DNA of 64,000 bases from Microbacterium sp. NC79 (GCF_019061125.1 NZ_JAHQYI010000001.1:1798001-1862000); one strand, 5' to 3'; positions 25,602-34,242 are shown, numbered from the stretch's first letter. Notes: generated by a model from the sequence alone, not told the origin. Translations and numbers: made by a program.

Positions 25602-25631
25602 GATGGGGCGAGAGATTCCCCACGCCCCATC
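25602..25631 (-). terminator. Hairpin after copA
   Basis: GATGGGGCG (25602-25610) pairs with CGCCCCATC (25623-25631), 33 bases beyond the copA stop. The rest of 25463-25663 holds the helicase promoter side and no gene. Confidence 0.55.
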
Positions 25632-25663
25632 CTAGGCCAAACATTCCCAAAGGTCAGCGCTTG

Positions 25664-27904
25664 TTAGCGAAACGCACGAAGTCGCAGACTGTTGAGCACA
25701 ACAAACACGCTGGAGAACGCCATCGCGGCGCCCGCAAGCATCGGGTTCAACAGCCCGAGTGCCGCCAGCGGGATGGCCGCAACGTTGTATCCGAATGCCC
25801 AAAACAGGTTGCCGCGAATCGTTGACATCGTCTTGCGCGAAAGCCGAATCGCGTCGGCGGCGGCCGACAGCGACTGCCGCACCAACGTGATGTCGCTCGC
25901 ATGCATCGCGGCGTCGGTTCCGCCGCCCATTGCCAACCCCAGGTCGGCGGCCGCAAGAGCGGGTGCGTCATTCACGCCGTCTCCCACCATCGCGACCGAC
26001 TTGCCTGCCGCCTGTGCCGCGCGCACGGCATCGATCTTGCCTTCCGGCGTGACACCAGAGGTGATGTGGGCAATGCCCACCGCGGTCGCCGCGCGCTGCG
26101 CTGCCGCCTCGTTGTCACCCGTGAGCATGCGAACTTCGACGCCAAGCTTCTGCAGCTGCTGCACCGCGAGTGCGCTGTCGTCGCGTACCGCGTCGGCGAC
26201 AAACAGCACGCCTTCGATCGTTTCGGCGTCATCGCTCAGTCGCCCGGCAACGATTGTCGTGGTTCCGGCGGCCCGCACCGCGGCCGCAAGGTTCTCCGGC
26301 AGCGTCTCCAGCTCCCCCGCGTCCAACCGGCGAGCAAAAACGCGCACGCCTTCGACGGTTCCGCTGACGCCGCGGCCGGCAACCGATGTGAAATCGGTGG
26401 CGACCGGAACCTCGGTTGCGGCTGCCACGATCGCTCGCGCAACAGGGTGCTCAGAAGAGGATTCAACCGACGCTACGCTGCTCACGAACGCACCAGTGTC
26501 GACGCCGTCGACGGTGGCAACCGAAACCAGCGTCATGGTTCCGGTGGTGATGGTTCCGGTCTTGTCGGCAAACAGCGTGTCGATGCCTCCGGCCGACTCG
26601 ATGGCTTCTGGCCCAGTGATCAGAATGCCCATTTGGGCGCCACGCCCGGTGCCGACCAAAATCGCGACCGGAGTCGCGAGCCCCAGGGCACACGGGCACG
26701 CAATAATCAGCACGGCCACGGCGGCGGTGAAGCCGGCGGCAACGGAACCATCAAACACCAGCCATGCAATGAGGGTGACGATGGACAGCACAATGACGAC
26801 CGGCACGAAGACGCCCGAGATGCGGTCGGCGAGGCGCTGCACGGCGCTCTTACCGGTCTGCGCTTCTTCCACCAGGCGAGCCATCGCGGCCAGGCGTGTG
26901 TTCTCCCCCACGGCTGTTGCTTCAACGACGAGGCGGCCATCGGTCGCGATCGTGCTGCCTGTCACGAAGGAACCAGCGCTCACGGCGATGGGTTCACTTT
27001 CGCCGGAAAGCATGCTGGCGTCAACCGCGGCGGATCCAGAAACCACGACACCGTCGGTGGCAATCTTCTCGCCGGGGCGCGCGACGAAGCGGTCGCCAAC
27101 CTGAAGGTCATCGATCGGCACGGTGGGGCCGTCGGCCCCGGCGACCGTCGCGAGCGTCACGGCCTTCGCGCCGAGGTTCATCAGGGTACGCAGGGCATCC
27201 CCCGCACGACGCTTCGAGCGATGTTCGATCCAGCGCCCGAGTAGCAGGAAGACGGTGACGCCTGCGGCAACTTCGAAGTAGACGAGCGACGTGGCATCGT
27301 GCACCGGACCAAACAGCACGACGTCGTGCGTCATGCCGATCTCACCCGCTGTACCGAAGAACATCGCCCAGACACTCCAGATCAGCGCGGCAGAGGTGCC
27401 CAGCGTGATGAGAGTGTCCATTGTGGCGGTGAAGTGGCGCGCGTTTTGGAAGGTGGCGCGGTGGAACGGCCAGCCGCCCCACATCACGATCGGCAGGGTC
27501 AGGATCATGGCCATCCACTGCCAGCCCGGGAATTGGAGGGCCGGAACCATGCCGGTTGCGATGACCGGGATAGCAAGAATGGCAGAGACAACGAGCCTGG
27601 TGCCGAGTTTGGTGCGGCCTTCGTCGGTGTGGTCGTGTTCGTCCATGGCGGCAGGCTGAGAGCCCACCGCACGGACGCGTGCGCCGTAACCTGCCGATTC
27701 AACGGCGGCGATGAGGTCATCATCGCTCACGCCGACCGGAATGGAGACCTTGGCTGATTCGGTCGCGAGGTTGACGGCCGCCTGCACACCCGCGACCGAG
27801 GAAAGACGCTTTTCTACCCGAGCCACACAGCTCGCGCAGGTCATTCCCTCGATGTCGAGAGTCGCGGCGCGAAGCTCGTCATCGGTGTGCAGTGCCGTAC
27901 TCAT
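25664..27904 (-). CDS. copA: Copper-exporting P1B-type ATPase
   Basis: 746 residues. One N-terminal heavy-metal-associated domain with GMTCASC (residues 20-26), then P1B membrane helices with the metal-site motif ACPCALGLATP, the phosphorylation site DKTGTITTG, SSSEHPVA (the nucleotide-binding HP motif) and GDGVNDAPAL. The CPC helix and CopZ partner identify Cu(I) export. Overlaps copZ by 4 bases (ATGA). Placed behind a CsoR-type operator upstream of copZ, so it should be induced by copper. Upstream in-frame extension covering copZ in another frame is not used. Confidence 0.95.
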   Translation of the reverse strand: MSTALHTDDELRAATLDIEGMTCASCVARVEKRLSSVAGVQAAVNLATESAKVSIPVGVSDDDLIAAVESAGYGARVRAVGSQPAAMDEHDHTDEGRTKLGTRLVVSAILAIPVIATGMVPALQFPGWQWMAMILTLPIVMWGGWPFHRATFQNARHFTATMDTLITLGTSAALIWSVWAMFFGTAGEIGMTHDVVLFGPVHDATSLVYFEVAAGVTVFLLLGRWIEHRSKRRAGDALRTLMNLGAKAVTLATVAGADGPTVPIDDLQVGDRFVARPGEKIATDGVVVSGSAAVDASMLSGESEPIAVSAGSFVTGSTIATDGRLVVEATAVGENTRLAAMARLVEEAQTGKSAVQRLADRISGVFVPVVIVLSIVTLIAWLVFDGSVAAGFTAAVAVLIIACPCALGLATPVAILVGTGRGAQMGILITGPEAIESAGGIDTLFADKTGTITTGTMTLVSVATVDGVDTGAFVSSVASVESSSEHPVARAIVAAATEVPVATDFTSVAGRGVSGTVEGVRVFARRLDAGELETLPENLAAAVRAAGTTTIVAGRLSDDAETIEGVLFVADAVRDDSALAVQQLQKLGVEVRMLTGDNEAAAQRAATAVGIAHITSGVTPEGKIDAVRAAQAAGKSVAMVGDGVNDAPALAAADLGLAMGGGTDAAMHASDITLVRQSLSAAADAIRLSRKTMSTIRGNLFWAFGYNVAAIPLAALGLLNPMLAGAAMAFSSVFVVLNSLRLRAFR

Positions 27905-28107
27905 GCGCGGCCTGCGAAGGTGTATCCAGCCTCGGCGACAGCCGCGGCCACTGCTTCGTCGCTCACGGCACCCGTCACGGTGACGGTCTTCGCGTCGAGG
28001 TCGACAACCGCGTTTTCCACACCGGCGACGCCGGATACTTCTGTCGTGACCGATCCTGCGCAGTGTCCGCACGTCATGCCTTCAACGCGGTAAACCTGGG
28101 TGGTCAT
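27901..28107 (-). CDS. copZ: Copper chaperone, heavy-metal-associated domain
   Basis: 68 residues, a single ferredoxin-like HMA domain with the copper-binding loop GMTCGHC at about residues 10-16. It delivers Cu(I) to CopA and to a CsoR-type repressor in the cytoplasm. ATG at 28107 has AAGGAGC upstream. First gene of the copZ-copA operon, translationally coupled to copA. The operator ATACCCC-type palindrome lies about 60 bases upstream. Confidence 0.93.
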   Translation of the reverse strand: MTTQVYRVEGMTCGHCAGSVTTEVSGVAGVENAVVDLDAKTVTVTGAVSDEAVAAAVAEAGYTFAGRA

Positions 28108-28165
28108 GATGCTCCTTCTGAGGTCATTTCGTCGCGATGGGCTATCGCTCACTAGAGTCAAGTGT

Positions 28166-28182
28166 ATACCCCCCTGGGGTAT
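28166..28182 (-). promoter_or_regulatory. CsoR-type copper operator
   Basis: ATACCCCCCTGGGGTAT, a GC-core, AT-flanked palindrome that matches the consensus bound by the copper-sensing repressor CsoR in actinobacteria and firmicutes. It lies upstream of copZ. No csoR gene is encoded in the window, so the repressor must act from elsewhere. Confidence 0.8.
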
Positions 28183-28249
28183 TCCCGATTGGTAGAAATT
28201 TTTCGAATCTCCGCGATTGCACGCTCGCGCTCCGGTTACGAGAACCACA

Positions 28250-28284
28250 AAAGCCCGGGAAGGCGGTGGCCTATCCCGGGCTTT
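28250..28284 (-). terminator. Terminator of the deoxyribose/aldehyde operon
   Basis: 11-bp perfect stem (28250-28260 with 28274-28284) around an 13-base loop, ten bases after the stop of the last operon gene. On the minus strand it ends in TTTGTGG. Confidence 0.75.
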
Positions 28285-28293
28285 CGTCGCGAT

Positions 28294-29157
28294 TCAAATC
28301 ATCGACTTGGTGTGCCACACGGTCTTCGTCTCGGTGAAGAACGTGATGCGCGACAACGAGGGTGCCGCAGCCGTCGCGCCGCGCTCGGGCGAAGACACCC
28401 GCTTGAGTGTTTCAGCGGCGCGCTGTTGCAGGTCGACCCAGTCCAGACCGTCGGCACCGACGAGGTCGAGCGCGTTGACGTCTTGGTGCGAAGCGAGCCA
28501 CGGCGCCATTTCGGCTGGCGAACCGGTGAGCACGTTGACGACGCCGCCTGGCACGTCACTCGTGGCGAGCACCTCGGCAAACGAAATCGATGACAGCGGA
28601 TACTTCTCGCTCGCGATGACGACAACGGAGTTGCCGGCAACCAGAGCGGGAGCCACGGCAGATACCAGGCCAAGAAGCGCAGAATCCTGCGGGGCGACAA
28701 TAGCCACGACGCCCGTGGGCTCCGGAACCGAAATGTTGAAGTATGGGCCAGCGACCGGGTTAGCGTTACCGGTCACCTGAACGTACTTGTCACACCAGCC
28801 GGCATACCAAACCCAGCGGTCAATGGCTTCGTCCACCTGCGCGCCGGCAACGGCGGCAGTGACGCCCTCCTGCTGCACGATCTCGTCGACGAACTGCGCA
28901 CGACGGCCTTCGAGCACTTCGGCGATGCGGTACAGCACCTGGCCGCGGTTGTAGGCGGTCGCTCCTGACCAGCCCTTCACCGCGGCGCGTGCTGCCTTCA
29001 CCGCGTCGCGAGCGTCCTTGCGCGATGCCAGGGCCGCGTTCGCGAGAAACTCGCCGCTCGGGGAGGTCACCTCGTAGGTGCGCCCTGACTCGCTGCGCGG
29101 GAATGCGCCGCCGATCGCGAGCTTGTAGGTCTTCGGAACCGTGAGTCGCTTGCTCAT
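28294..29157 (-). CDS. Half-length aldehyde dehydrogenase-like protein without catalytic domain
   Basis: 287 residues. The first ~230 align with the NAD-binding half of aldehyde dehydrogenases (IGGAFPRSESGRTYEV, AVAPALVAGNSVVVIASEKYP, VPGGVVNVLTGSPAEMAPWLASHQDV). The protein then ends, lacking the catalytic glutamate, the cysteine and the C-terminal half. The frame is intact and its start overlaps the full-length dehydrogenase stop (ATGA), so it looks maintained, not decayed. A catalytic plus a pseudo-dehydrogenase is the make-up of ALDH16 proteins; here they would be two subunits. Last gene of the SorC-deoC operon. Confidence 0.8.
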   Translation of the reverse strand: MSKRLTVPKTYKLAIGGAFPRSESGRTYEVTSPSGEFLANAALASRKDARDAVKAARAAVKGWSGATAYNRGQVLYRIAEVLEGRRAQFVDEIVQQEGVTAAVAGAQVDEAIDRWVWYAGWCDKYVQVTGNANPVAGPYFNISVPEPTGVVAIVAPQDSALLGLVSAVAPALVAGNSVVVIASEKYPLSSISFAEVLATSDVPGGVVNVLTGSPAEMAPWLASHQDVNALDLVGADGLDWVDLQQRAAETLKRVSSPERGATAAAPSLSRITFFTETKTVWHTKSMI

Positions 29158-30596
29158 GCGGATGCTCCCTTCAGGTACGCGGCGAGGCCGTGACGGCCAC
29201 CTTCGCGGCCGTAGCCCGACTCCTTGTAGCCACCGAACGGGCTTGCGGGGTCGAAGCGGTTAAACGTGTTGGCCCAAATGACGCCGGCGCGCAGGCGGTC
29301 GGCAACGGCCAGAATGCGTGAGCCCTTGTCTGACCAAATGCCGGCCGACAGGCCGTACGGCGTGTTGTTCGCCTTCTCGATCGCCTCCGCCGGTGTGCGG
29401 AACGTCAGGATCGACAGCACCGGGCCGAAGACCTCTTCGCGCGCGATGCGGTGCGAAGCCTGCACGCCGGTGAAGATCGTCGGGGCGAACCAGAATCCGT
29501 TGTCGGGAATCTCGCACGCCGGGCTCCAGCGTTCGGCGCCCTCAGCCTCGCCAACCGCGCTGAGCTCGCGAATACGGTCCAGTTGCTCGCGGGAGTTGAT
29601 CGCACCGATGTCGGTGTTCTTGTCGAGCGGGTCGCCGAGGCGCAGGGTCTCAAGGCGCGTCTTCAGGCGATCAACGACCTCATCGTGGATCGACTCCTGC
29701 ACGAGCAGGCGGGAGCCCGCGCAGCACACGTGGCCCTGGTTGAAGAAGATGCCGTTGACGATGCCTTCGACAGCCTGGTCGAGCGGCGCGTCGTCGAACA
29801 CAATGTTCGCGGCCTTGCCGCCAAGCTCCAGCGTCAGGCTCTTGTCGGTGCCTGCCACCGTCTTTGCGATTTCGCGGCCGACCGCGGTCGAACCGGTAAA
29901 CGCCACCTTGTTGACGTCCGGGTGGCGCACGAGCGCCGCACCCGTGGTTCCGGCACCTGTCACGATGTTGACGACACCGGCGGGCAGCCCGGCTTGCTGC
30001 ACGATTTCGGCAAACAGCAAGGCGGTCAGCGATGTGGTTTCGGCCGGCTTCAGCACGACGGTGTTGCCAGCGGCGAGCGCCGGCGCGACCTTCCACGCGA
30101 GCATCAGCAGCGGGAAGTTCCACGGAATGACCTGACCGGCAACGCCCAGGGCCTTGGGAATCGCGCCGAGGCCCGCGTAGTCGAGCTTGTCAGCCCAGCC
30201 CGCGTAGTAGAAGAACCAGGCGGCGACGAGTGGAACATCGACGTCGCGGCTTTCCTTAATCGGCTTGCCGTTGTCGAGGGATTCCGCGACGGCGAGCTCG
30301 CGAGCGCGCTCCTGAATGATGCGGGCGATGCGGAACAGGTACTTGCCGCGGTCGCGTCCGCTCATCTTCGACCACGTCTTGTCGAACGCGGTGCGAGCGG
30401 CAGCAACCGCCGCATCGACGTCGGCCTCATCGGCCATCGCGATCATCGCGATTTTTGATTCGTCTGCCGGGTTGATGCTGGCGAAACTGGTTCCGCTGCC
30501 CTCACGGAATTCGCCGTTAATGAAGAGTCCGTATTCGGACTGCAGGTTCAGCACCGAGCGCGACTCGGGCGCGGGTGCGTATTCAAGAAAGCTCAT
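29154..30596 (-). CDS. Aldehyde dehydrogenase (NAD-dependent)
   Basis: 480 residues, full family length. The segment GQVIPWNFPLLMLAWKVAPALAAGN, the catalytic glutamate in LELGGKAANIVF, the catalytic cysteine region FFNQGHVCCAGSR, and EEVFGPVLSILTF are all present. It lies directly after deoC, with the ATG eight bases past the deoC stop and GAGG as ribosome binding site. DeoC yields acetaldehyde and glyceraldehyde 3-phosphate, so oxidation of acetaldehyde is the likely role. Followed by the half-length dehydrogenase gene with a 4-base overlap. Confidence 0.9.
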   Translation of the reverse strand: MSFLEYAPAPESRSVLNLQSEYGLFINGEFREGSGTSFASINPADESKIAMIAMADEADVDAAVAAARTAFDKTWSKMSGRDRGKYLFRIARIIQERARELAVAESLDNGKPIKESRDVDVPLVAAWFFYYAGWADKLDYAGLGAIPKALGVAGQVIPWNFPLLMLAWKVAPALAAGNTVVLKPAETTSLTALLFAEIVQQAGLPAGVVNIVTGAGTTGAALVRHPDVNKVAFTGSTAVGREIAKTVAGTDKSLTLELGGKAANIVFDDAPLDQAVEGIVNGIFFNQGHVCCAGSRLLVQESIHDEVVDRLKTRLETLRLGDPLDKNTDIGAINSREQLDRIRELSAVGEAEGAERWSPACEIPDNGFWFAPTIFTGVQASHRIAREEVFGPVLSILTFRTPAEAIEKANNTPYGLSAGIWSDKGSRILAVADRLRAGVIWANTFNRFDPASPFGGYKESGYGREGGRHGLAAYLKGASA

Positions 30597-30603
30597 GCTG
30601 GCC

Positions 30604-31611
30604 TCACGCAATCGTCAGGTAGTCGGGGCCGGAGTAGTGTCCGGTGGTCATCTTCTGGCGCTGCATCAGCACGTCGTTCAGCAGGCTCGAGGCGCCGAAG
30701 CGGAAAAGGTGCGGAACCAGCCACTCCTCCCCCAGCGTTTCAGCGACGGTCACGACGTACTTGATCGCGTCCTTTGAGGAGCTAATTCCACCGGCCGGCT
30801 TCACGCCAATCTTCTCGCCGGTGAGCTTGTGCCAATCGCGCACGACCTCAAGCATGAGCAACGTCACCGGAAGCGTGGCTGCTGGCTGCACTTTGCCCGT
30901 TGATGTCTTGATAAAGTCGCCGCCTGCGAGAATCGCGAGCCACGAAGCGCGCTTGACGTTGTCGTACGTGTTGAGCTCGCCGGTCTCCAGGATCACCTTG
31001 AGCGACGCGTAGGATCCGTCGTCGCGGCGGCACGCTTCTTTCACCTGCACGATCTGGTCGTACACAAAGGCGTAGTCGCCGGCGAGGAAGGCACCGCGGT
31101 CAATCACCATGTCGATTTCGTCGGCACCGGCGGCAACGGCCTCAGCCGTGTCTGCCAGTTTGATCGCAAGCGATGAGCGGCCGGAGGGGAACGCCGTCGC
31201 TACTGCCGCGACGGAAATCTTGCCGTCGTCGGGGTCGCCGTGCATGGTTCCGAGTGCGGCAACAGCGTGCGGAACCATATCGCCGTACACGCAGACAGCG
31301 GCAGGGCGCGGGCAGGTGGCGTCAGAAGCGTCAGGGTGCAGCGCCTTCGCGACGAGCGAGCGCACCTTGCCGGGGGTATCGGCACCCTCGAGCGTCGTGA
31401 GGTCGATCAGCTCGATGATGCGATCAAGCGCCCACGCCTTTGACGTGGTCTTGATCGAACGGGTGCCGAGGGCAGCGGCGCGCTGCTCGAGGCCGACGGC
31501 GTCGACTCCTGGAAGGCCGTGCAAGAAGCGTCGCAACGCTTCGTTGCTCGGCTCGCCGCCGAGAATTTCGACTGCCCGCGCGCGCAGCGCCAGGTCAGTA
31601 GTGGTGTTCAT
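30604..31611 (-). CDS. deoC: Deoxyribose-phosphate aldolase
   Basis: 335 residues, the longer (human DERA-like) form. Catalytic residues are visible: the aspartate in ADEIDMVID, the Schiff-base lysine in DFIKTSTGK and the proton-relay lysine in IGVKPAGGI. It splits 2-deoxyribose 5-phosphate into glyceraldehyde 3-phosphate and acetaldehyde during deoxynucleoside catabolism. Its start overlaps the SorC-family regulator stop (ATGA). The downstream aldehyde dehydrogenases can remove the acetaldehyde formed. Confidence 0.95.
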   Translation of the reverse strand: MNTTTDLALRARAVEILGGEPSNEALRRFLHGLPGVDAVGLEQRAAALGTRSIKTTSKAWALDRIIELIDLTTLEGADTPGKVRSLVAKALHPDASDATCPRPAAVCVYGDMVPHAVAALGTMHGDPDDGKISVAAVATAFPSGRSSLAIKLADTAEAVAAGADEIDMVIDRGAFLAGDYAFVYDQIVQVKEACRRDDGSYASLKVILETGELNTYDNVKRASWLAILAGGDFIKTSTGKVQPAATLPVTLLMLEVVRDWHKLTGEKIGVKPAGGISSSKDAIKYVVTVAETLGEEWLVPHLFRFGASSLLNDVLMQRQKMTTGHYSGPDYLTIA

Positions 31612-32537
31612 TCGTTCTCCAACAGGTCACGGGCAGTGCCCTCGTCTGTAATGAGGATGGAGCACAGGCCGTTCACAACGACGGCCCGGGCAATGTCGCG
31701 CTTCGCTTCACCCGACACCACGAAGATGCCGCGTTCCGCGTTGCGCAGTGCGTCGAGTTCGAGGCCCAGGGTGCGGGCGTCGAGAGAGGGGTCAACGATG
31801 TTTCCGTTCGCATCGATATAGCGTCCGGTGATGTCACCAACTGCCCCCTTGCTGGCGAGCACGGCAACGTCGCTTCCGCGCAGGTAGCCGCTTTCGATGA
31901 GCGCGGAGTGCGAGTCATCGACGCCGGCCGAATACAGGTAGGCGTCCGCGCGACGGGCGAGATCGAAGACTTCGGCGACCGTACGGTCGGCCATGATTGC
32001 TTCTTTCGTCTCGCGGCGTTCCAGGATGGCGGGGCCTGGCAAGAGCACAACCTCGCCACGCCCCTTCTGCGCGATCGTCGATGCGAGCGTTGCCGCCGTG
32101 CCAGCGCGACGATTCAGCGTCACGCCACCGTTGATTTGCACGACGGTCACACCCGTTGCCCACGCTTCAGGCAGCCGGTCAGCAACGGCGGTGAGGGTAC
32201 GCCCCCAGCTCACGCCAAGAATCTTCGGCACCGGACGCATGGCGGCGAGATAGTCGGCACCGGCTTGCGCAACAGCGCTCCCGGCATCGGTGCCTTCTGG
32301 CCGCGGAACCACGACGGCGTCCGCAAGGTTGAAGCGTTCGCGCAGATCGCGTTCCAAGCCGAGGCGGCGTGCGCGCGGGTGGATGATCTCGATCCGCACA
32401 ATGCCCGCTTCGCGGGCAGCGGTCAGCAGGCGTCCCACTTTCCAGCGTGAGATGCCCAGGAGGGCGCCAACCTCATCTTGCGTCTTGTTCTCTTCGTAAT
32501 AGAGTTCAGCGACGCGCACGGCAAGTAGCTCGTCCAT
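31608..32537 (-). CDS. deoR: SorC-family sugar-binding transcriptional regulator (DeoR-type)
   Basis: 309 residues. N-terminal helix-turn-helix TQDEVGALLGISRWKVGRLLTAAREAGIV (about 19-47), then the sugar-phosphate-binding domain of the SorC family, related to glucosamine-6-phosphate deaminase folds (LGVSWGRTL, INGGVTLNRRAG, LASKGAVGDITGRYID). Bacillus DeoR of the same family senses deoxyribose 5-phosphate. It heads the deoC-dehydrogenase operon and overlaps deoC by 4 bases, so it is likely the local repressor. TTGCGCAC and TTTGCACAT half-sites at about 32580-32598 upstream are possible binding sites. Confidence 0.88.
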   Translation of the reverse strand: MDELLAVRVAELYYEENKTQDEVGALLGISRWKVGRLLTAAREAGIVRIEIIHPRARRLGLERDLRERFNLADAVVVPRPEGTDAGSAVAQAGADYLAAMRPVPKILGVSWGRTLTAVADRLPEAWATGVTVVQINGGVTLNRRAGTAATLASTIAQKGRGEVVLLPGPAILERRETKEAIMADRTVAEVFDLARRADAYLYSAGVDDSHSALIESGYLRGSDVAVLASKGAVGDITGRYIDANGNIVDPSLDARTLGLELDALRNAERGIFVVSGEAKRDIARAVVVNGLCSILITDEGTARDLLENE

Positions 32538-32680
32538 CCCTTAAACGGTAGCCCCGCGTCGCGCGCGATTCAACATTAGTTGCGCACTTTGCACATATGA
32601 GCACCCCGCCCTGCGCACGCGCGCACCAGCGCGACCATCCCCTCCCCGGCCGCGCACGTGGTTCCGCCCCCACCAATTCG

Positions 32681-32746
32681 CGAAACACATTCTGGTCGGC
32701 GAAACCCCACCGGGCCGCATGTTTCTCGCCGACCAAAGTGTGTTTC
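32681..32746. repeat. Inverted-repeat element with ~24-bp arms
   Basis: Arms 32681-32704 and 32722-32746 are near-perfect inverted repeats (CGAAACACA...GGTCGGCG) around a 17-base loop. It lies in the 329-base gene-free gap between deoR and ribF. Architecture, though not sequence, resembles the elements around the DUF559 gene. No coding potential. Confidence 0.8.
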
Positions 32747-32767
32747 GGCGGAGAAGGAGGGGGCCAC

Positions 32768-32866
32768 GGAACCAGGGGGGCGGAACCAGGGCGCGGGTTG
32801 GGAGCGCCCGGAACCAGGGGGCAGGACCAGGAGGCGGGTTGGGAGTGGCCGGAACCAGGCGCTGGG
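32768..32866. repeat. GGAACCAGG-rich imperfect tandem repeat abutting ribF
   Basis: Five GGAACCAGG or GGACCAGG units, several followed by GCGGGTTGGGAG, repeat with a step of roughly 28-43 bases right up to the ribF stop codon. The array contains four full GGAACC motifs; another GGTTCC lies at about 32660. Confidence 0.8.
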
Positions 32867-33799
32867 TTAAGAGAGGATCTCGCGGGTGCGCGTGACGTCG
32901 TCAGTCATCTGCTCGATGAGTGCGGGAATGCCACGGAAAGCGACCATGCCACGAATCCGGTCGACGAACTCAACGACGACGTGCTGTCCGTACAGATCGA
33001 GATCGGTCTCGTCGAGCACATAGGCCTCAACCTGACGCATTTCGACGTCATCAAATGTGGGGTTAATCCCCACCGAAATCGCGGCACGGCGGTGCACACC
33101 GTCGGCTGCGCGAAGCCAACCCGCATAGACGCCATCGGCCGGAACATCGCCCTGACTCTGCGGGGAAAGGTTGGCGGTCGGAAAACCCAGTTCGCGACCG
33201 CGCTTGAGCCCATGAACAACTTCGCCCTCGACCGCGTGCGGGCGGCCGAGCAGACGGCCAGCGGCGGCAACATCGCCCTCAGCAAGCAGTTCGCGAATAC
33301 GGGTGGACGACACGCGGTCGCCAGCATCTGTCACATCACCAACCGCATCGACGGTGAAGCCGAAGACCGTGCCCATGCGGCGAAGCAGCTCAGGGTCTCC
33401 TGCGCCGCGGTGCCCGAAACGGAAGTCGTGGCCGACCAGCACGGTCTTAGCGTGCAGGGTACCGACGAGAATTCGTTCGACGAACTCTTCGGCAGGTACG
33501 CGCGCCATGGCCTCATCAAACGTCAGAACCAAGACGGCGTCGATGCCGGTTCCGCCAAGCAGCTCAATTTTCTGGGCGAGACTAACCAGCTCTGTCGGGC
33601 ACAACTCGGGACGCAGAATCGCAAGCGGGTTGCGGTCAAAGGTGACGGCGACTGTCTTCGCCCCCTGCGTGCGAGCATCAGCGATGGCCTTTTCCAGCAC
33701 GAGACGATGGCCGGTGTGCACACCGTCGAACTTGCCGATTGCGACGACCGACGGACCAAAGTCTGCGGGAATCTCGTTCGGGTCGGTAAAGACGATCAT
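32867..33799 (-). CDS. ribF: Bifunctional riboflavin kinase / FAD synthetase
   Basis: 310 residues, usual length. N-terminal FMN adenylyltransferase domain with VVAIGKFDGVHTGHR (about 18-32) and GHDFRFGHRGAGD, then the riboflavin kinase domain with GRELGFPTANL and DGVYAGW. It makes FMN and then FAD from riboflavin and ATP. The ATG at 33799 overlaps the stop of the upstream membrane protein gene (ATGA); the long upstream frame is a shadow. In related genomes ribF is followed by rpsO and pnp; here a GGAACC repeat and about 27 kb of other genes come first. Confidence 0.95.
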   Translation of the reverse strand: MIVFTDPNEIPADFGPSVVAIGKFDGVHTGHRLVLEKAIADARTQGAKTVAVTFDRNPLAILRPELCPTELVSLAQKIELLGGTGIDAVLVLTFDEAMARVPAEEFVERILVGTLHAKTVLVGHDFRFGHRGAGDPELLRRMGTVFGFTVDAVGDVTDAGDRVSSTRIRELLAEGDVAAAGRLLGRPHAVEGEVVHGLKRGRELGFPTANLSPQSQGDVPADGVYAGWLRAADGVHRRAAISVGINPTFDDVEMRQVEAYVLDETDLDLYGQHVVVEFVDRIRGMVAFRGIPALIEQMTDDVTRTREILS

Positions 33800-34242
33800 G
33801 CCGCCACCCGTTCCGATGCCGTCGTGGCTGGTGCAGGTTTGTGTGTGGTGAGCCACCAGAGACCAAGCACCGGAAGAACCAGCGGAATCCAAACATATCC
33901 GCGGCCGTAGTACGACCACACGGTGTCGTGCGCGAACAGGTCTGGCATGACGATGCTGAGGGTGCCGATGACGAGCACGCCAACAAGTTCGAAGACAATC
34001 GCGATCCAGGCCACGATGTACCACCCGGAGCGGCCAGCAAAGATGAGGGCAAGCGTCGCCAGGATGTACACAATGGCTGATGCCGCCGACAGCGCGTACG
34101 CGAGCGGCGCATCGTTAAACTTCTCCGCAATCTGAACGAACGAGCGCCCGCTGGCCCCGAGCGCCATGATCGCGTACAGGATCACAAGGACACGACCGAT
34201 ACCGGTCATGCGCCGGCTTGCGGGCGTCAGTTCAGAAGTCAC
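33796..34242 (-). CDS. Four-helix membrane protein between truB and ribF
   Basis: 148 residues with four hydrophobic helices (about 17-35, 50-68, 75-98 and 113-130). A GTG start at 34242 follows TCTAGT-like sequence. Stop overlaps ribF (ATGA). Small membrane proteins in this position are common in actinobacteria; no function is known to me. The co-translation with ribF suggests only shared expression. Confidence 0.65.
   Translation of the reverse strand: MTSELTPASRRMTGIGRVLVILYAIMALGASGRSFVQIAEKFNDAPLAYALSAASAIVYILATLALIFAGRSGWYIVAWIAIVFELVGVLVIGTLSIVMPDLFAHDTVWSYYGRGYVWIPLVLPVLGLWWLTTHKPAPATTASERVAA

Noticed and set aside
25692..27244. Two long plus-strand frames opposite copA (470 and 447 codons)
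   Set aside because: Antisense of an unmistakable P-type ATPase; Ser/Thr/Ala-rich and Arg/Gly-rich translations are typical shadow composition.
6045..32866. Prophage or integrative element filling the ribF-rpsO gap
   Set aside because: No integrase, capsid, portal, terminase, relaxase or tRNA attachment site; genes are metabolic with individual promoters and terminators.
32597..33910. 437-codon plus-strand frame opposite ribF
   Set aside because: Shadow of ribF plus the GGAACC repeat; the minus strand carries the FAD synthetase and riboflavin kinase motifs.
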